NCBI GenBank assembly: GCA_050303815.1 | Contig: JBNLCM010000060.1 | Span: 1 to 64,000 of the forward strand | Direction of reading: 5' to 3' | DNA length: 64,000 bases | DNA from: Cognatazoarcus sp050303815 | GTDB taxonomy: Bacteria > Pseudomonadota > Gammaproteobacteria > Burkholderiales > Rhodocyclaceae | In this document: positions 50,927 through 59,692 of the stretch, one piece after another | How the letters are laid out: each line of letters opens with the position of its first letter | Numbering within the stretch: the first letter of the stretch is position 1 | The notes under the pieces: generated by a model | What the model was told of the DNA's origin: nothing | The model's database searches: none | The model's input: only the letters and a program-made list of their open reading frames with translations | Position numbers and translations under genes: made by a program

Positions 50927-51519
50927 AACACGGAAACGGACGTTACCGCAGAAAGCGCGTGTTCGTGGATGCCGACATCCAGGGGCGCCTGATCGTTGCC
51001 CTGGTTGTCCTTGAAGTCAGTCTGCTGCTGGCGGCTTGCGCGTTTCTCTACATGCGTTTCGGTGCGGTCATCGACGGGCAGCTCTACGTCATTCATGCCG
51101 CTGACCGGGAGCCGCTGTTTCCGGCCCTGGCCCTGGAACTGGTGAGGGTCGTTCTGGTCTGTGCTGCTGCGAACACCGTGGCGCTGATTGTCGCGCACCG
51201 GATCTGGTCGCGCCATGTGCGGCAGGTCCTCGACGGGATGCGCTCGCGACTCGACCGGGTGGCCCGGCTGGACCTCCGGCCGGACCCCAGGTGGCGGGAC
51301 GAACCCCAGCGGCATCGCCTCATCGACCTGACCGAGCGTTGGATCGAAGGGGAACGCCTCCGCATGGTGGGGCTGAGGATCGCGACGGCGCGGCTCCCGG
51401 CCAGCCTGCCAACCGACCCCGACGGACGAGAGGCGCAGGAGGCCCTGGCGGCGCTCCGTGAAGCGGCCAGCCAGCTGCGCCACGGAAGCTACGCCGAGGG
51501 CGAGCGGGGGCAGAAATGA
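50923..51519 (+). CDS. Two-TM HAMP-like membrane protein (second of heme/hemerythrin unit)
   Basis: A 198-residue inner-membrane protein with the same layout as the protein at 49626: TM1 (about 21-45), a periplasmic loop of roughly 30 residues, TM2 (about 75-95), then a HAMP-like stretch (RHVRQVLDGMRSRLDRVARLDLRP) and a helical tail without an output domain. The TM1 region contains one Cys. It overlaps the cytochrome stop by ATGA and is followed after 10 bases by the hemerythrin gene. Confidence 0.72.
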   Translation: MKHGNGRYRRKRVFVDADIQGRLIVALVVLEVSLLLAACAFLYMRFGAVIDGQLYVIHAADREPLFPALALELVRVVLVCAAANTVALIVAHRIWSRHVRQVLDGMRSRLDRVARLDLRPDPRWRDEPQRHRLIDLTERWIEGERLRMVGLRIATARLPASLPTDPDGREAQEALAALREAASQLRHGSYAEGERGQK

Positions 51520-51529
51520 GGAAGCGAGC

Positions 51530-51970
51530 ATGTTGACCAACGAATGGACACCGTCGCTCGAAGTCGGCGTCGGCGAAATGGACCAGGACCACCGGGTCCT
51601 GTTCGATCTGCTGCAGCGTATCCAGCACGCAGACGATTGCGGCGACTTCGAGGAAGCCAAGCGGGTGCTCGAGGAACTGCACCAGTATACCGAGTGGCAT
51701 TTCGCGCGGGAGGAGGCCCTGATGCGCATCCACCGCTACGAATTCGCGGCCGAGCATCGCGAGGAGCACCAGCGCCTCTCCCTGCAGGTCGAGCGCATGC
51801 AGGACGAACTGGCCCACGATCATCTGATGCCGCATGACATCGCGACCTTCATGCAGCGCTGGCTGGTCAACCACATCGCCGGCGCCGACCGCCATGCGGG
51901 CGAAGCCATCGCGCAATCGCGCGGGTCTCGCGATGCCGCTCCCGTGCCCGCCGGAGATGCCCGGCGCTGA
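51530..51970 (+). CDS. Bacteriohemerythrin
   Basis: A 146-residue soluble diiron O2-binding protein. All seven ligands of the hemerythrin site are present: His21 (DQDH), His57 and Glu61 (WHFAREE), His76 and His80 (AEHREEH), His115 and Asp120 (NHIAGAD). The ATG at 51530 gives the canonical MLTNEWTPSLEVG start. Single-domain hemerythrins deliver, store or sense O2 and can report redox state. It closes the cytochrome/HAMP-like unit. Confidence 0.93.
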   Translation: MLTNEWTPSLEVGVGEMDQDHRVLFDLLQRIQHADDCGDFEEAKRVLEELHQYTEWHFAREEALMRIHRYEFAAEHREEHQRLSLQVERMQDELAHDHLMPHDIATFMQRWLVNHIAGADRHAGEAIAQSRGSRDAAPVPAGDARR

Positions 51971-52046
51971 GGTCCGCGTCTTGACCTGTCGAGCCCGCGC
52001 GACGCGCTAGAATGGAGGGATTGACGCAAGCGCAGCGGAGCAGGCC

Positions 52047-53006
52047 ATGAGCCACAAGGTGTTCATCGACGGTCGCCACGGGACGACCGGACTCAAGATC
52101 GACGAGCGGCTGTCGGGCCGCGAGGGCATCGAGATCCTCACGATTCCCGAGGCGGAGCGCAAGGACCCGGCCGTCAAGGCCCGCTTCATCAACGAGGCCG
52201 ACGTGGTGTTCCTGTGCCTGCCCGACGCGGCGTCGCGCGAATCGGTGTCTCTGCTCGAGGCGGGCAACACCCGCACGCGATTCCTCGACGCCAGCACGGC
52301 CCACCGCACGCACCCCGATTGGGTGTATGGCCTGCCGGAGCTCTCGGCGGCCCACCGTGAACGGGTGTGTCACGCGCAGAAGGTGGCCGTCCCCGGCTGC
52401 CACGCGAGCGGTTTCATCATGCTGGTCCAGCCGCTGGTTGCCGCCGGCATCCTGCCTCCGGATTATCCGCTGTCCACCTATTCGATCACTGGCTACAGCG
52501 GTGGCGGCAAGGAGATGATCGCGAGCTATGAAGCGCCCGACGCGCTGCCGGAGGCGATGAAGAGCCCGCGTTTCTACGCGCTGGGGCTGAGCCACAAGCA
52601 TCTGCCCGAGATGAAGGTCATCTCGGGCCTGGATGCGCCGCCGCTATTCACGCCGATCGTCGGTAACTTCGCCCAGGGGATGGTGGTGGCTGTCCCCTTG
52701 CTTCCGTCGCGCCTGGGCCGGTCGGTCTCGCCCGCCGACCTCCAGCACTTCTATGCCGAGCACTATGCCGGCCAGACCTTCGTCAAGGCGATGCCGCTGG
52801 ACGCCGCGCCATTGCTCGACGACGGATTCCTGCCGGCCACCACCTGCAACGACACGAACCGCGCCGAGATCTTCGTGTTCGGCCACGCCGACCAGATCCT
52901 GCTTGCGGCGCGATTCGACAACCTCGGCAAGGGCGCTTCGGGCGCGGCGATCCAGTGCATGAACCTCATGCTGGGCCTGCCTGAAGCGGCCGGCCTGAGT
53001 GCCTGA
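52047..53006 (+). CDS. argC: N-acetyl-gamma-glutamyl-phosphate reductase (short type)
   Basis: A 319-residue arginine biosynthesis enzyme reducing N-acetylglutamyl phosphate to the semialdehyde. It is the shorter ArgC type 2 form: NADP site VFIDGRHGTTGL, catalytic Cys118 in VAVPGCHASGF, and the His of LSHKHLPEM. It stands alone away from other arg genes. GCGGAGCAGG precedes the ATG. Confidence 0.95.
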   Translation: MSHKVFIDGRHGTTGLKIDERLSGREGIEILTIPEAERKDPAVKARFINEADVVFLCLPDAASRESVSLLEAGNTRTRFLDASTAHRTHPDWVYGLPELSAAHRERVCHAQKVAVPGCHASGFIMLVQPLVAAGILPPDYPLSTYSITGYSGGGKEMIASYEAPDALPEAMKSPRFYALGLSHKHLPEMKVISGLDAPPLFTPIVGNFAQGMVVAVPLLPSRLGRSVSPADLQHFYAEHYAGQTFVKAMPLDAAPLLDDGFLPATTCNDTNRAEIFVFGHADQILLAARFDNLGKGASGAAIQCMNLMLGLPEAAGLSA

Positions 53007-53010
53007 TCCG

Positions 53011-53253
53011 ATGCGGCGGCGGGTGCTGGCGGTTCTGCTGCTTGCGATCTCCGCCGGGGCGGCGGCGGACACCGGCGCGCCGGAACGGCGCCAGCCGGTC
53101 CCGCTACCGGCACCCCAGCCGATCCTTGCACCCCAGGCCTGCACCTGCTCGCCCCCGACTGCGGTCGGGCCGGCATCGCATGTCAGCAACTGCCAGTGTG
53201 GCGCGCTCCAGTGCGTGATCCACGTGGAATCCGGTCGGCTGAGCTGCCACTGA
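53011..53253 (+). CDS. Small Cys-rich exported protein
   Basis: An 80-residue protein with a signal peptide (RRRVLAVLLLAISAGAAAD). The mature part is Pro-rich (PVPLPAPQPILAPQ), then holds six cysteines in CTC, CQC, LQC and SCH contexts. These could bind metal or form disulfides under periplasmic oxidation. A GTG at 52999 would overlap the argC stop. No family is recognised. Confidence 0.55.
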   Translation: MRRRVLAVLLLAISAGAAADTGAPERRQPVPLPAPQPILAPQACTCSPPTAVGPASHVSNCQCGALQCVIHVESGRLSCH

Positions 53254-53358
53254 ATCCACCGGATCGGCAGGCGCCGGTGGCTTCGCGCCGCCGATCCCGT
53301 TGCCAGCTGCCGGGGGAGACGCTTCGCCGGAGGCCGGCAGGCGCGCTGACGGGAGACC

Positions 53359-53619
53359 ATGAAGAAGCTGCTAGCCCTCTATGGCATCGTGCGGAAGGAC
53401 CTGCGGATCCTTTGGTTCGCGCTGCGCCATCCGGACCGTCCCCCCTGGCTGCTGCCCGCCGTGGCCGGGTTGCTGGTCTACCTGGTCTCGCCGATTGACC
53501 TGATTCCCGACGCCCTGCCCGTCATCGGCATCGTCGACGATCTGGTGCTGGTCCCCCTGGTGGTGGGCTGGCTCGTCAGTCGCCTGCCCCCGCACCTCAA
53601 GTCAGGGCCGCCCGGCTGA
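53359..53619 (+). CDS. DUF1232 (YkvA-like) membrane protein
   Basis: An 86-residue protein with the DUF1232 core YLVSPIDLIPDALPVIGIVDDLVLV, one long hydrophobic segment and a second after it. The conserved SPIDLIPD sits at a membrane interface. Its role is unknown. A 105-base gap separates it from the Cys-rich gene. Confidence 0.9.
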   Translation: MKKLLALYGIVRKDLRILWFALRHPDRPPWLLPAVAGLLVYLVSPIDLIPDALPVIGIVDDLVLVPLVVGWLVSRLPPHLKSGPPG

Positions 53620-53687
53620 GGCGAATTGCCCGCTGCCCGCGGGCAGCGATTTTCTGCGCCGCAACACGCTTCGGCTAAGATGGCGCC

Positions 53688-54722
53688 ATGGCCCCCGTCA
53701 GACTGCTCCTCTTGCCGTTGATCGTCCTGCTACTGGCGGCTTGCGGTCGCGAACAGACCTTCGGCCAGGAGTCCTATGTGTTCGGGACGCGGGTGGAGGT
53801 GGTTGTCTTCGGCCGCGACGAGGCACTCGCGCATGAGGCGCTGGCAGCCGTGCTGCGGGAGTTCGACCGGATGCACCGGGCCTACCATGCGTGGGAGCCC
53901 TCGGCGCTGACCGATCTCAACGCCGCGATCGCCGACGGGCGGACGCTCGAGGTGTCGGAGGAGCTCGCGCGGATGCTGGCGGACGCGAAGCGGCTTGCCG
54001 CCATCGGCGACGGACTGTTCGACCCGGGCGTCGGCCGCCTGATCGCCCTGTGGGGCTTCCATACCGACACCTTCCGCCCGAAACTCCCCGAGCCCGACGC
54101 CATCCGGGCGCTGCTGGCACGTCACCCGGGCATTCGTGACCTGACGATCGAAGGGCGGCGGATCGGGAGCCGCAACCGCCTCGTACAGCTCGACCTGGGC
54201 GGCTACGCCAAGGGTTACGCGCTCGATCGGGCGGCACGCATCCTTCGCGACCTGGGCATCGAGAACGCACTCATCAACATCGGCGGCAACGTGATGGCCC
54301 TGGGCGCCCATGGCGACCGTCCGTGGCGCATCGGCATCCAGCATCCGCGGGATGGTGGCGTGCTCGCGTCGATGCCCCTCTATTCGGGTGAGGCGGTCGG
54401 CACCTCAGGCGACTACCAACGCTACTTCGAGGTCGATGGCGTCCGGTACAGCCATTTGCTCGATCCGCGCAGCGGTCGGCCGGCCCGCGAGACACGCTCG
54501 CTGTCGGTACTGGTCACGGCTCGTCCGGGGGCGGGCACCCTGTCGGACGTGGCGAGCAAGCCGCTCTTCATTGCTGGCGCGGATTGGCGTGAACTCGCCC
54601 GTCGCTATGACGTTGCGCATGTGCTGCGCGTCGATGCGACGGGCCGCATCGAGGCAACGCGCGAACTGGATCGGCGCCTCGAGTACCATGGCGACACGGA
54701 ACCGGACCAGATCGTCGATTGA
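53688..54722 (+). CDS. apbE: FAD:protein FMN transferase (ApbE lipoprotein)
   Basis: A 344-residue periplasmic lipoprotein with lipobox LAAC (Cys19) that attaches FMN to Thr residues of redox complexes such as Rnf, Nqr and NosR. Conserved: VFGTRVEVVVFG at the start, LDLGGYAKGYALDRA, NIGGNVMALG, and the metal/FAD region GTSGDYQRYF with HLLDPRSG. No target gene is adjacent. Confidence 0.94.
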   Translation: MAPVRLLLLPLIVLLLAACGREQTFGQESYVFGTRVEVVVFGRDEALAHEALAAVLREFDRMHRAYHAWEPSALTDLNAAIADGRTLEVSEELARMLADAKRLAAIGDGLFDPGVGRLIALWGFHTDTFRPKLPEPDAIRALLARHPGIRDLTIEGRRIGSRNRLVQLDLGGYAKGYALDRAARILRDLGIENALINIGGNVMALGAHGDRPWRIGIQHPRDGGVLASMPLYSGEAVGTSGDYQRYFEVDGVRYSHLLDPRSGRPARETRSLSVLVTARPGAGTLSDVASKPLFIAGADWRELARRYDVAHVLRVDATGRIEATRELDRRLEYHGDTEPDQIVD

Positions 54723-54732
54723 CCCGCGCGTC

Positions 54733-56373
54733 TCAGCCGGGCAGCTGGGGCGGCTGGCGGCGGTCGATCACCTGGCCCAGGGTGACGCCCTGGCGGGCCA
54801 CCGTGAAGAGCGGGACGCCGTCAGATTGCGTCGGGCAGCCCGGCTGGCTACTGGCAATCACGAACGCTGCCCGCGAGGCCTGGCGAACCACCACGAACTG
54901 CGGAGAAAGCCAGGCACGTGCCTGGATCGGATCACCGCACACGGCAACGGAAATCGGTGCGCCCGGCGACGGGGCCAGGGCCTCGGCACGCCGGTTGAGG
55001 AACTCGGCTCCTTCCCGCACGCTCGCGCCGTCGTAGTCGAGGACCCAGCCCTGGGCGGCCCCCCGCAGCCCGCTCGCCAGGCTGTTGTAATAGGCGTGGC
55101 CGTAGGGGTGCAGCTGGGACAGCGTGATCAGGTGGGACGCCGCCAGGGCGATGGCGACGGCGGCCAGAGACCATGCCGCGACCGGCTGGCTGCGCGCCGT
55201 CTGCCAAAGCATCCGCCAGCCCAGCGCGGCCGCCACGGCCAGGGGGGGGAGCAGGTAGAGGAAGTCGCGCAATCCGTCGCTGACGGCCGGCCGGAACAGC
55301 CAGGCATAGGCCATCGGCAGGGTGATTGCGAGGACCAGCGGCAGGTGCATGGGGTGCGCGTGGCGCGAGCGCTGGCGGCGTTCCTGAGCTGCGACCGTTC
55401 GCCCGTCCTGCCAGGGGCGGCCGCCGAGGGCCAGGGCGAGGCCGACCAGCATCAGCTCGGGCAGCTTGACCACCAGGTATTCATGCAGATAGCTGCGCGG
55501 TGCCTCCGTGCTGAGAACCCGTGCGCCGTCCACCAGCGTGGGCACGATGGCACTCGCCGGGCCGGCATCGCCCCCGACCAGCCACGACTGGATCGGGTCG
55601 AGAATCCATGCAGGTCGCCCGATGAGGGCGACCGTGCCGGCGATCAGCGCGGCGGGCCACAGGGTTCTGAGGGGGCCTAGCCAGTCGGCTGGCGAGCGCA
55701 GTCCGCCACGCCAGGCGGCCACCGGCACCGTGACCAGGAGGGAGATGGGCAGGAGCCAGGCGGCGTTGCCCATCCCGAGTGCGAGGCCGCCACTGAGGCC
55801 AAGACCCAGCAGTGTGCCGGGTCGTGGCGCCGGCAACTCCGCCACCAGACGGGTCTGGAACAGGAGCCCCCAGGCGAGAGCGGCAGCCAGCGGGATCTCC
55901 TGAGTGTGATTGAACATCGCGCCGCTCCAGGCCCCGGTCAGGCAGAGAATCAGCGCGGCAAGCAGGGCGGCCACCTCGCCGGCGAGCTCGCGGGCGAGGT
56001 GCCACGCGGCCAGGATCCCGGCCAGACCGGCGAGGCCGCTCATCAGGTGGCGCAGGTCCCAGACGCTGCCGTGCCAGACGAGTTCGATCATCGCCGCAAC
56101 CAGATCGAACAGGCCGCCGCCTGGCACCGCCTGCAGTTGCCCGACGGACGCCTCGGTGAAGCCGAACCGATAGAAGTCGAGCAACAGGCGGCCAAACATC
56201 TGCCGGTCGGCTTCGCCGGCTCCCAGCCCGTGGCGGTCCCAGGTCAATGCGACGAAGAGCAGGGCAAGCGCGGCGAGTGCCAGCGAGGCGGGATGGGCCA
56301 GCGCGCGCAGATCCAGCCGGATCGGCGTGGGCAGTCCGATTTGCCTTCCCGTCGCGTGCTGCATCGTATCCAT
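54733..56373 (-). CDS. GT39-like (ArnT/PMT-type) integral membrane glycosyltransferase
   Basis: A 546-residue protein with about 11-12 membrane helices and a C-terminal periplasmic domain. The first external loop has DRHGLGAGEADRQMF, where GT39 enzymes carry an acidic active-site pair, and a late YYNSLASGLRGAAQGWVLDYDG segment. Such enzymes move sugars from polyprenyl carriers to acceptors. Its gene lies only 20 bases after the NdvB-like gene, so it is likely part of the same glucan pathway. Assignment to GT39 is by topology and motif style; moderate certainty. Confidence 0.7.
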   Translation of the reverse strand: MDTMQHATGRQIGLPTPIRLDLRALAHPASLALAALALLFVALTWDRHGLGAGEADRQMFGRLLLDFYRFGFTEASVGQLQAVPGGGLFDLVAAMIELVWHGSVWDLRHLMSGLAGLAGILAAWHLARELAGEVAALLAALILCLTGAWSGAMFNHTQEIPLAAALAWGLLFQTRLVAELPAPRPGTLLGLGLSGGLALGMGNAAWLLPISLLVTVPVAAWRGGLRSPADWLGPLRTLWPAALIAGTVALIGRPAWILDPIQSWLVGGDAGPASAIVPTLVDGARVLSTEAPRSYLHEYLVVKLPELMLVGLALALGGRPWQDGRTVAAQERRQRSRHAHPMHLPLVLAITLPMAYAWLFRPAVSDGLRDFLYLLPPLAVAAALGWRMLWQTARSQPVAAWSLAAVAIALAASHLITLSQLHPYGHAYYNSLASGLRGAAQGWVLDYDGASVREGAEFLNRRAEALAPSPGAPISVAVCGDPIQARAWLSPQFVVVRQASRAAFVIASSQPGCPTQSDGVPLFTVARQGVTLGQVIDRRQPPQLPG

Positions 56374-56393
56374 CGTCCTCCGCGACCGCTGGT

Positions 56394-59039
56394 CTAGAGC
56401 CCGTGGGCGACCCCGCGCTCGGCCGTCCCGAGGTCATCGGCCCCCGGGGCGGTGGCCTGCTCGGGCAGGTAGGCGGCCACCTGGCACATTATGGCGCCGA
56501 CATAGGGAATTGTCTGCATCAGCAGGATGCCGACCCAGATGCGTGACTCCAGGCCTTGGGCGTCATGCAGCCCGACCAGCGCGAGGGCCGCGAGCACGAG
56601 CGCGAGCAGCAGTCCGACCTCCTCGCGGATCGGCGAGAAGAAGGCCAGCTTGCCTTTCGCCTTCCAGCTCTTGGGCGTGCGAACGAACTCGCCGCGGCGC
56701 TTGACGATGCCGGCGAAGATGCCCCGTGCGATGGCGTGGGAGAGGCCGACGGACAGCACGGACGCCCCGAGGATATCGATCCACGGACACGCCATCGTAC
56801 GGCGGTAGAGCACCGGGCCCAGGGCCGCCTTGAACACCATGAAGCCGAGCACGGGCAGGGCCAGCGTGACCACCGGCAGGCTGAAGATCCTGGGCTGGAA
56901 CAGGATGCCCAGGGTCCAGGCCAGGCTGGCAAAGACAAAGACCAGCTGGAGCGCATCGCCGAGCCACTGGAACCAGCCTGTCAGGAAATGGTAGCGCTGG
57001 GCGAGCGTCAGGCGCCCGGTGCCGAGCAGCGACGGCAGGTGATGCTTGAGGATCTGCATCGCGCCGAATGCCCAGCGGAAGCGCTGCGATTTGATCGCCG
57101 AGAAATCGGACGGTGTCAGGCCTCGACCGAGCACGTGGTCCACGTAGCGGGTATCCAGGCCCTGCTTGATCAGGCGAAGCCCCAGCTCGGTGTCCTCGCA
57201 GATGCACCACTCGGACCAGCCCCCGTGGCCCGACAGGGCCTCACGGCGCACGAGGGTCATCGTGCCATGCTGGATCAACGCGTTGCGCTCGTTGCGGTGG
57301 TGCATGCCGATGCGGAAGAAACCATCGAACTCCCAGTTGCACATGCGGCGGAAGGCCTGGCCAGCCCAGTCGCGGTGGGCCTGGGGGGCCTGCACCACGG
57401 CCACGTCGGGGGAGTCCTTGAAGTGCGGCACGAGCACGGCGAGCCAGTCGGGGTCCACCACGTAATCCGCATCCACCACGCCGACCACCTCGGCCCGTGG
57501 GTCGGTCTGCTCGAGGGCGAAGTTCAGCGCGCCAGCCTTGAAGCCCGGCCACTTGGGCAGATGGAAGAAACGGAAGTTCGGGCCGAGTCCGGCCATGTAG
57601 GCCTCGACCGGTCGCCACAGGGCCTCGTCAGTGGTGTTGTTGTCGACAACCAGGACTTCAAAATGGGCGTAGTTCAGGCGGGCAAGGCTCTCGATGGTCG
57701 CGATCACCATCTCCGGCGGCTCGTTGCAGCAGGCCAGCTGGACCGACACGAAGGGTTGCTCGGCCGCGGGCAAGGGCGGGCGCGGGCCGAAGCGGCGGCG
57801 CCAGCGGCCCTTGAACATCACTTCGCCGAACTCGAAGCCGTGGGCCAGCAGGACCGCGGCGGTCAGGCCCGCCGCCCCGATCAGCAGCATCAGGCCAATC
57901 TGCGCATTGTCGGTCAGGTAGTAGTCTTCCGGCACATTGAGGCTGACCACGAAGACCGAGACACAGGCCTGGATCAGCGCCGCCAGCCACAGCCGGCCGC
58001 GGGCTCCCCAGCCGCGCAGCAGCAGCGCGACCAGGAACATCGGCACGAAGGCGATCTTGACGGCGGTCAGTGCCTTCTGTTCCCAGCGGATGTCGTTGAG
58101 GATCAGGCCATCGAGAGAAAACTTGGCGCTGCGGTCAGCTTTGTACAGACCCCAGTACGGGCCGGCCCAGCCCTCCAGATCCACCTTCCACGGCTGATCG
58201 AAGGCTTCCATCAGGAAGTAGTCCAGGCCTCGCTCGCGCGCCAGCGGCAGGAACTCGCGGATGAAGCGGGCCTCGGCCGCGACGCTGGCCTCCGCCGCCT
58301 CGATCTGGGGGCCGCGACTCGGCCAGCCGATTTCCCCGATCACGATGGGCTTGCCCGGGAAGCGGGCCACCAGTTCATCGTAGCGTTGCATCGCGTAGCC
58401 GACGGCCTGCTCGACCGGGACGCCCTCGTGGAAAGGCAGCAGGTGCACGGTCAGGAAATCCACGTGCTGGGCGAGTTCGGGATGCTTGAGCCAGACGTGC
58501 CACGGCTCCGCGGTCGACACGCCTTTGCCGGTGCCCGCGAGCTGCTTGCGGGCGACATCCAGATACACTATCAACTGGTCCGCTGGCAGGTCGCCGCGCA
58601 GCAGAACCTCGTTGCCGACGACCAGGCGATCCACATTGCGGTAGTCGCGGACGGCCGCGATGGCGGCGCCCAGTTCCTTGACGTTGTTGCCATGGTCGGC
58701 TGAGATCCATGCGCCGGCCGTCACGCGCATACCGTGCAACTCGGCGAGCGGAATGATCGAGGGGTTCTCGAGCGCACCGTAGGTCCGCACACGTTGCGAA
58801 CTACGCGACAGCAGCAGCAGGTCGGTGCTGATCTGCTCCATGCTCGGGTACTCGGCCCGGCTCGGCCATTGGTCCCGCTGATAAGGGCTGTAGGCGAAGC
58901 CGTGTACCTCGCCAGCCGCGTCGCCGAAGCTCACGCCCCGGTTCGACCACCCCCAGATCAGGTACTGCAGGTAGCCCACCAGCGCGGCGACGAGCAGCGC
59001 GGCGATCAGGCGCCAGGTCCAATGCATGGCTTTCTTCAT
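56394..59039 (-). CDS. GH17-GT2 fusion, NdvB-like beta-glucan synthase
   Basis: An 881-residue membrane protein. After TM1 (about 10-30) comes a periplasmic GH17 domain with paired acidic residues Glu144 (VVGNEVLLR) and Glu236 (VIGEIGWPS), as in exo-beta-1,3-glucanases. Two to four helices lead to a cytoplasmic GT2 domain with VVDADYVV (DxD), EDTELGLRL and SQRFRWAFGAMQIL (QxxRW). More helices end the chain. This layout is that of NdvB-type beta-(1,3) glucosyltransferases. It should make and process a secreted or periplasmic beta-glucan. GAGAGG precedes the ATG. Confidence 0.88.
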   Translation of the reverse strand: MKKAMHWTWRLIAALLVAALVGYLQYLIWGWSNRGVSFGDAAGEVHGFAYSPYQRDQWPSRAEYPSMEQISTDLLLLSRSSQRVRTYGALENPSIIPLAELHGMRVTAGAWISADHGNNVKELGAAIAAVRDYRNVDRLVVGNEVLLRGDLPADQLIVYLDVARKQLAGTGKGVSTAEPWHVWLKHPELAQHVDFLTVHLLPFHEGVPVEQAVGYAMQRYDELVARFPGKPIVIGEIGWPSRGPQIEAAEASVAAEARFIREFLPLARERGLDYFLMEAFDQPWKVDLEGWAGPYWGLYKADRSAKFSLDGLILNDIRWEQKALTAVKIAFVPMFLVALLLRGWGARGRLWLAALIQACVSVFVVSLNVPEDYYLTDNAQIGLMLLIGAAGLTAAVLLAHGFEFGEVMFKGRWRRRFGPRPPLPAAEQPFVSVQLACCNEPPEMVIATIESLARLNYAHFEVLVVDNNTTDEALWRPVEAYMAGLGPNFRFFHLPKWPGFKAGALNFALEQTDPRAEVVGVVDADYVVDPDWLAVLVPHFKDSPDVAVVQAPQAHRDWAGQAFRRMCNWEFDGFFRIGMHHRNERNALIQHGTMTLVRREALSGHGGWSEWCICEDTELGLRLIKQGLDTRYVDHVLGRGLTPSDFSAIKSQRFRWAFGAMQILKHHLPSLLGTGRLTLAQRYHFLTGWFQWLGDALQLVFVFASLAWTLGILFQPRIFSLPVVTLALPVLGFMVFKAALGPVLYRRTMACPWIDILGASVLSVGLSHAIARGIFAGIVKRRGEFVRTPKSWKAKGKLAFFSPIREEVGLLLALVLAALALVGLHDAQGLESRIWVGILLMQTIPYVGAIMCQVAAYLPEQATAPGADDLGTAERGVAHGL

Positions 59040-59263
59040 TCGACGACCTCTCGTGCCGCTTGTCATTGCGCTTGCGCTCCCCGCCGGGTGGCCGGAGAAT
59101 GCGGGGCGAACCGCGCCGGAGCCAGCCGCCGCGCTTCTTCCGTTGGGAGCGGGAGGGCGCTTTTCAGCGGACCCTTCGCGGCGCGATTCTACGTTGGGGC
59201 GACAGACCCCGGCAGCGCAATTGGTAACAAGGTTTGCGCTGCACAATATGGCAAGGAGAGCGC

Positions 59264-59692
59264 ATGACTGCCGACGCCAGAAACATGGTGGGAATCATGC
59301 TCGTGGCTGCTCTGGCACTGTTCATCGCAGTGCTGGCACGTCTCGGGCTGGTGGAGAACGAAAGCCTTCTCGTCGCCTGCAGCGGGCTCAACGACACAGC
59401 ATGCGGAACCGTGCTGGTGGCCCGCGAGGCGGTGGTCCGGAGCTTCGTTGGCGGCTACCTGGGCTGGGTTGCCGTTGCCTCGGCGGGCCTGGGCCTGATC
59501 GCCCACTGGCGGTTTGCCGCGTGGTCGGCTTGGATCCTCGGGATCGCCGGCATGGTCCTATACAACGTCGAACCGGCCTCGGTCGCGGCCCTCCTGGCCT
59601 TGCTGCTGCTGGCCCGTCGGCCATCCGCCCGCCGCCAGCAGCAGGCACAGCACGAGCCAGGCGAGCGCCTGCGGGTTGGCCGGCTCGGGTAG
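59264..59692 (+). CDS. Small membrane protein overlapping the GH17 gene
   Basis: A 142-residue protein with three to four hydrophobic segments: MVGIMLVAALALFIAVLARLGL, VVRSFVGGYLGWVAVASAGLGLIA, AAWSAWILGIAGMVLYNV and VAALLALLLLA. Two Cys lie in the periplasmic loop (ACSGLNDTACG), likely a disulfide. Excellent Shine-Dalgarno AAGGAGAG. Its last 135 bases run through the end of the opposite-strand GH17 gene, and the final 23 residues (Arg/Gln-rich) look like an extension past an older stop. Unknown family; its position inside the glucan locus suggests a link. Confidence 0.65.
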   Translation: MTADARNMVGIMLVAALALFIAVLARLGLVENESLLVACSGLNDTACGTVLVAREAVVRSFVGGYLGWVAVASAGLGLIAHWRFAAWSAWILGIAGMVLYNVEPASVAALLALLLLARRPSARRQQQAQHEPGERLRVGRLG

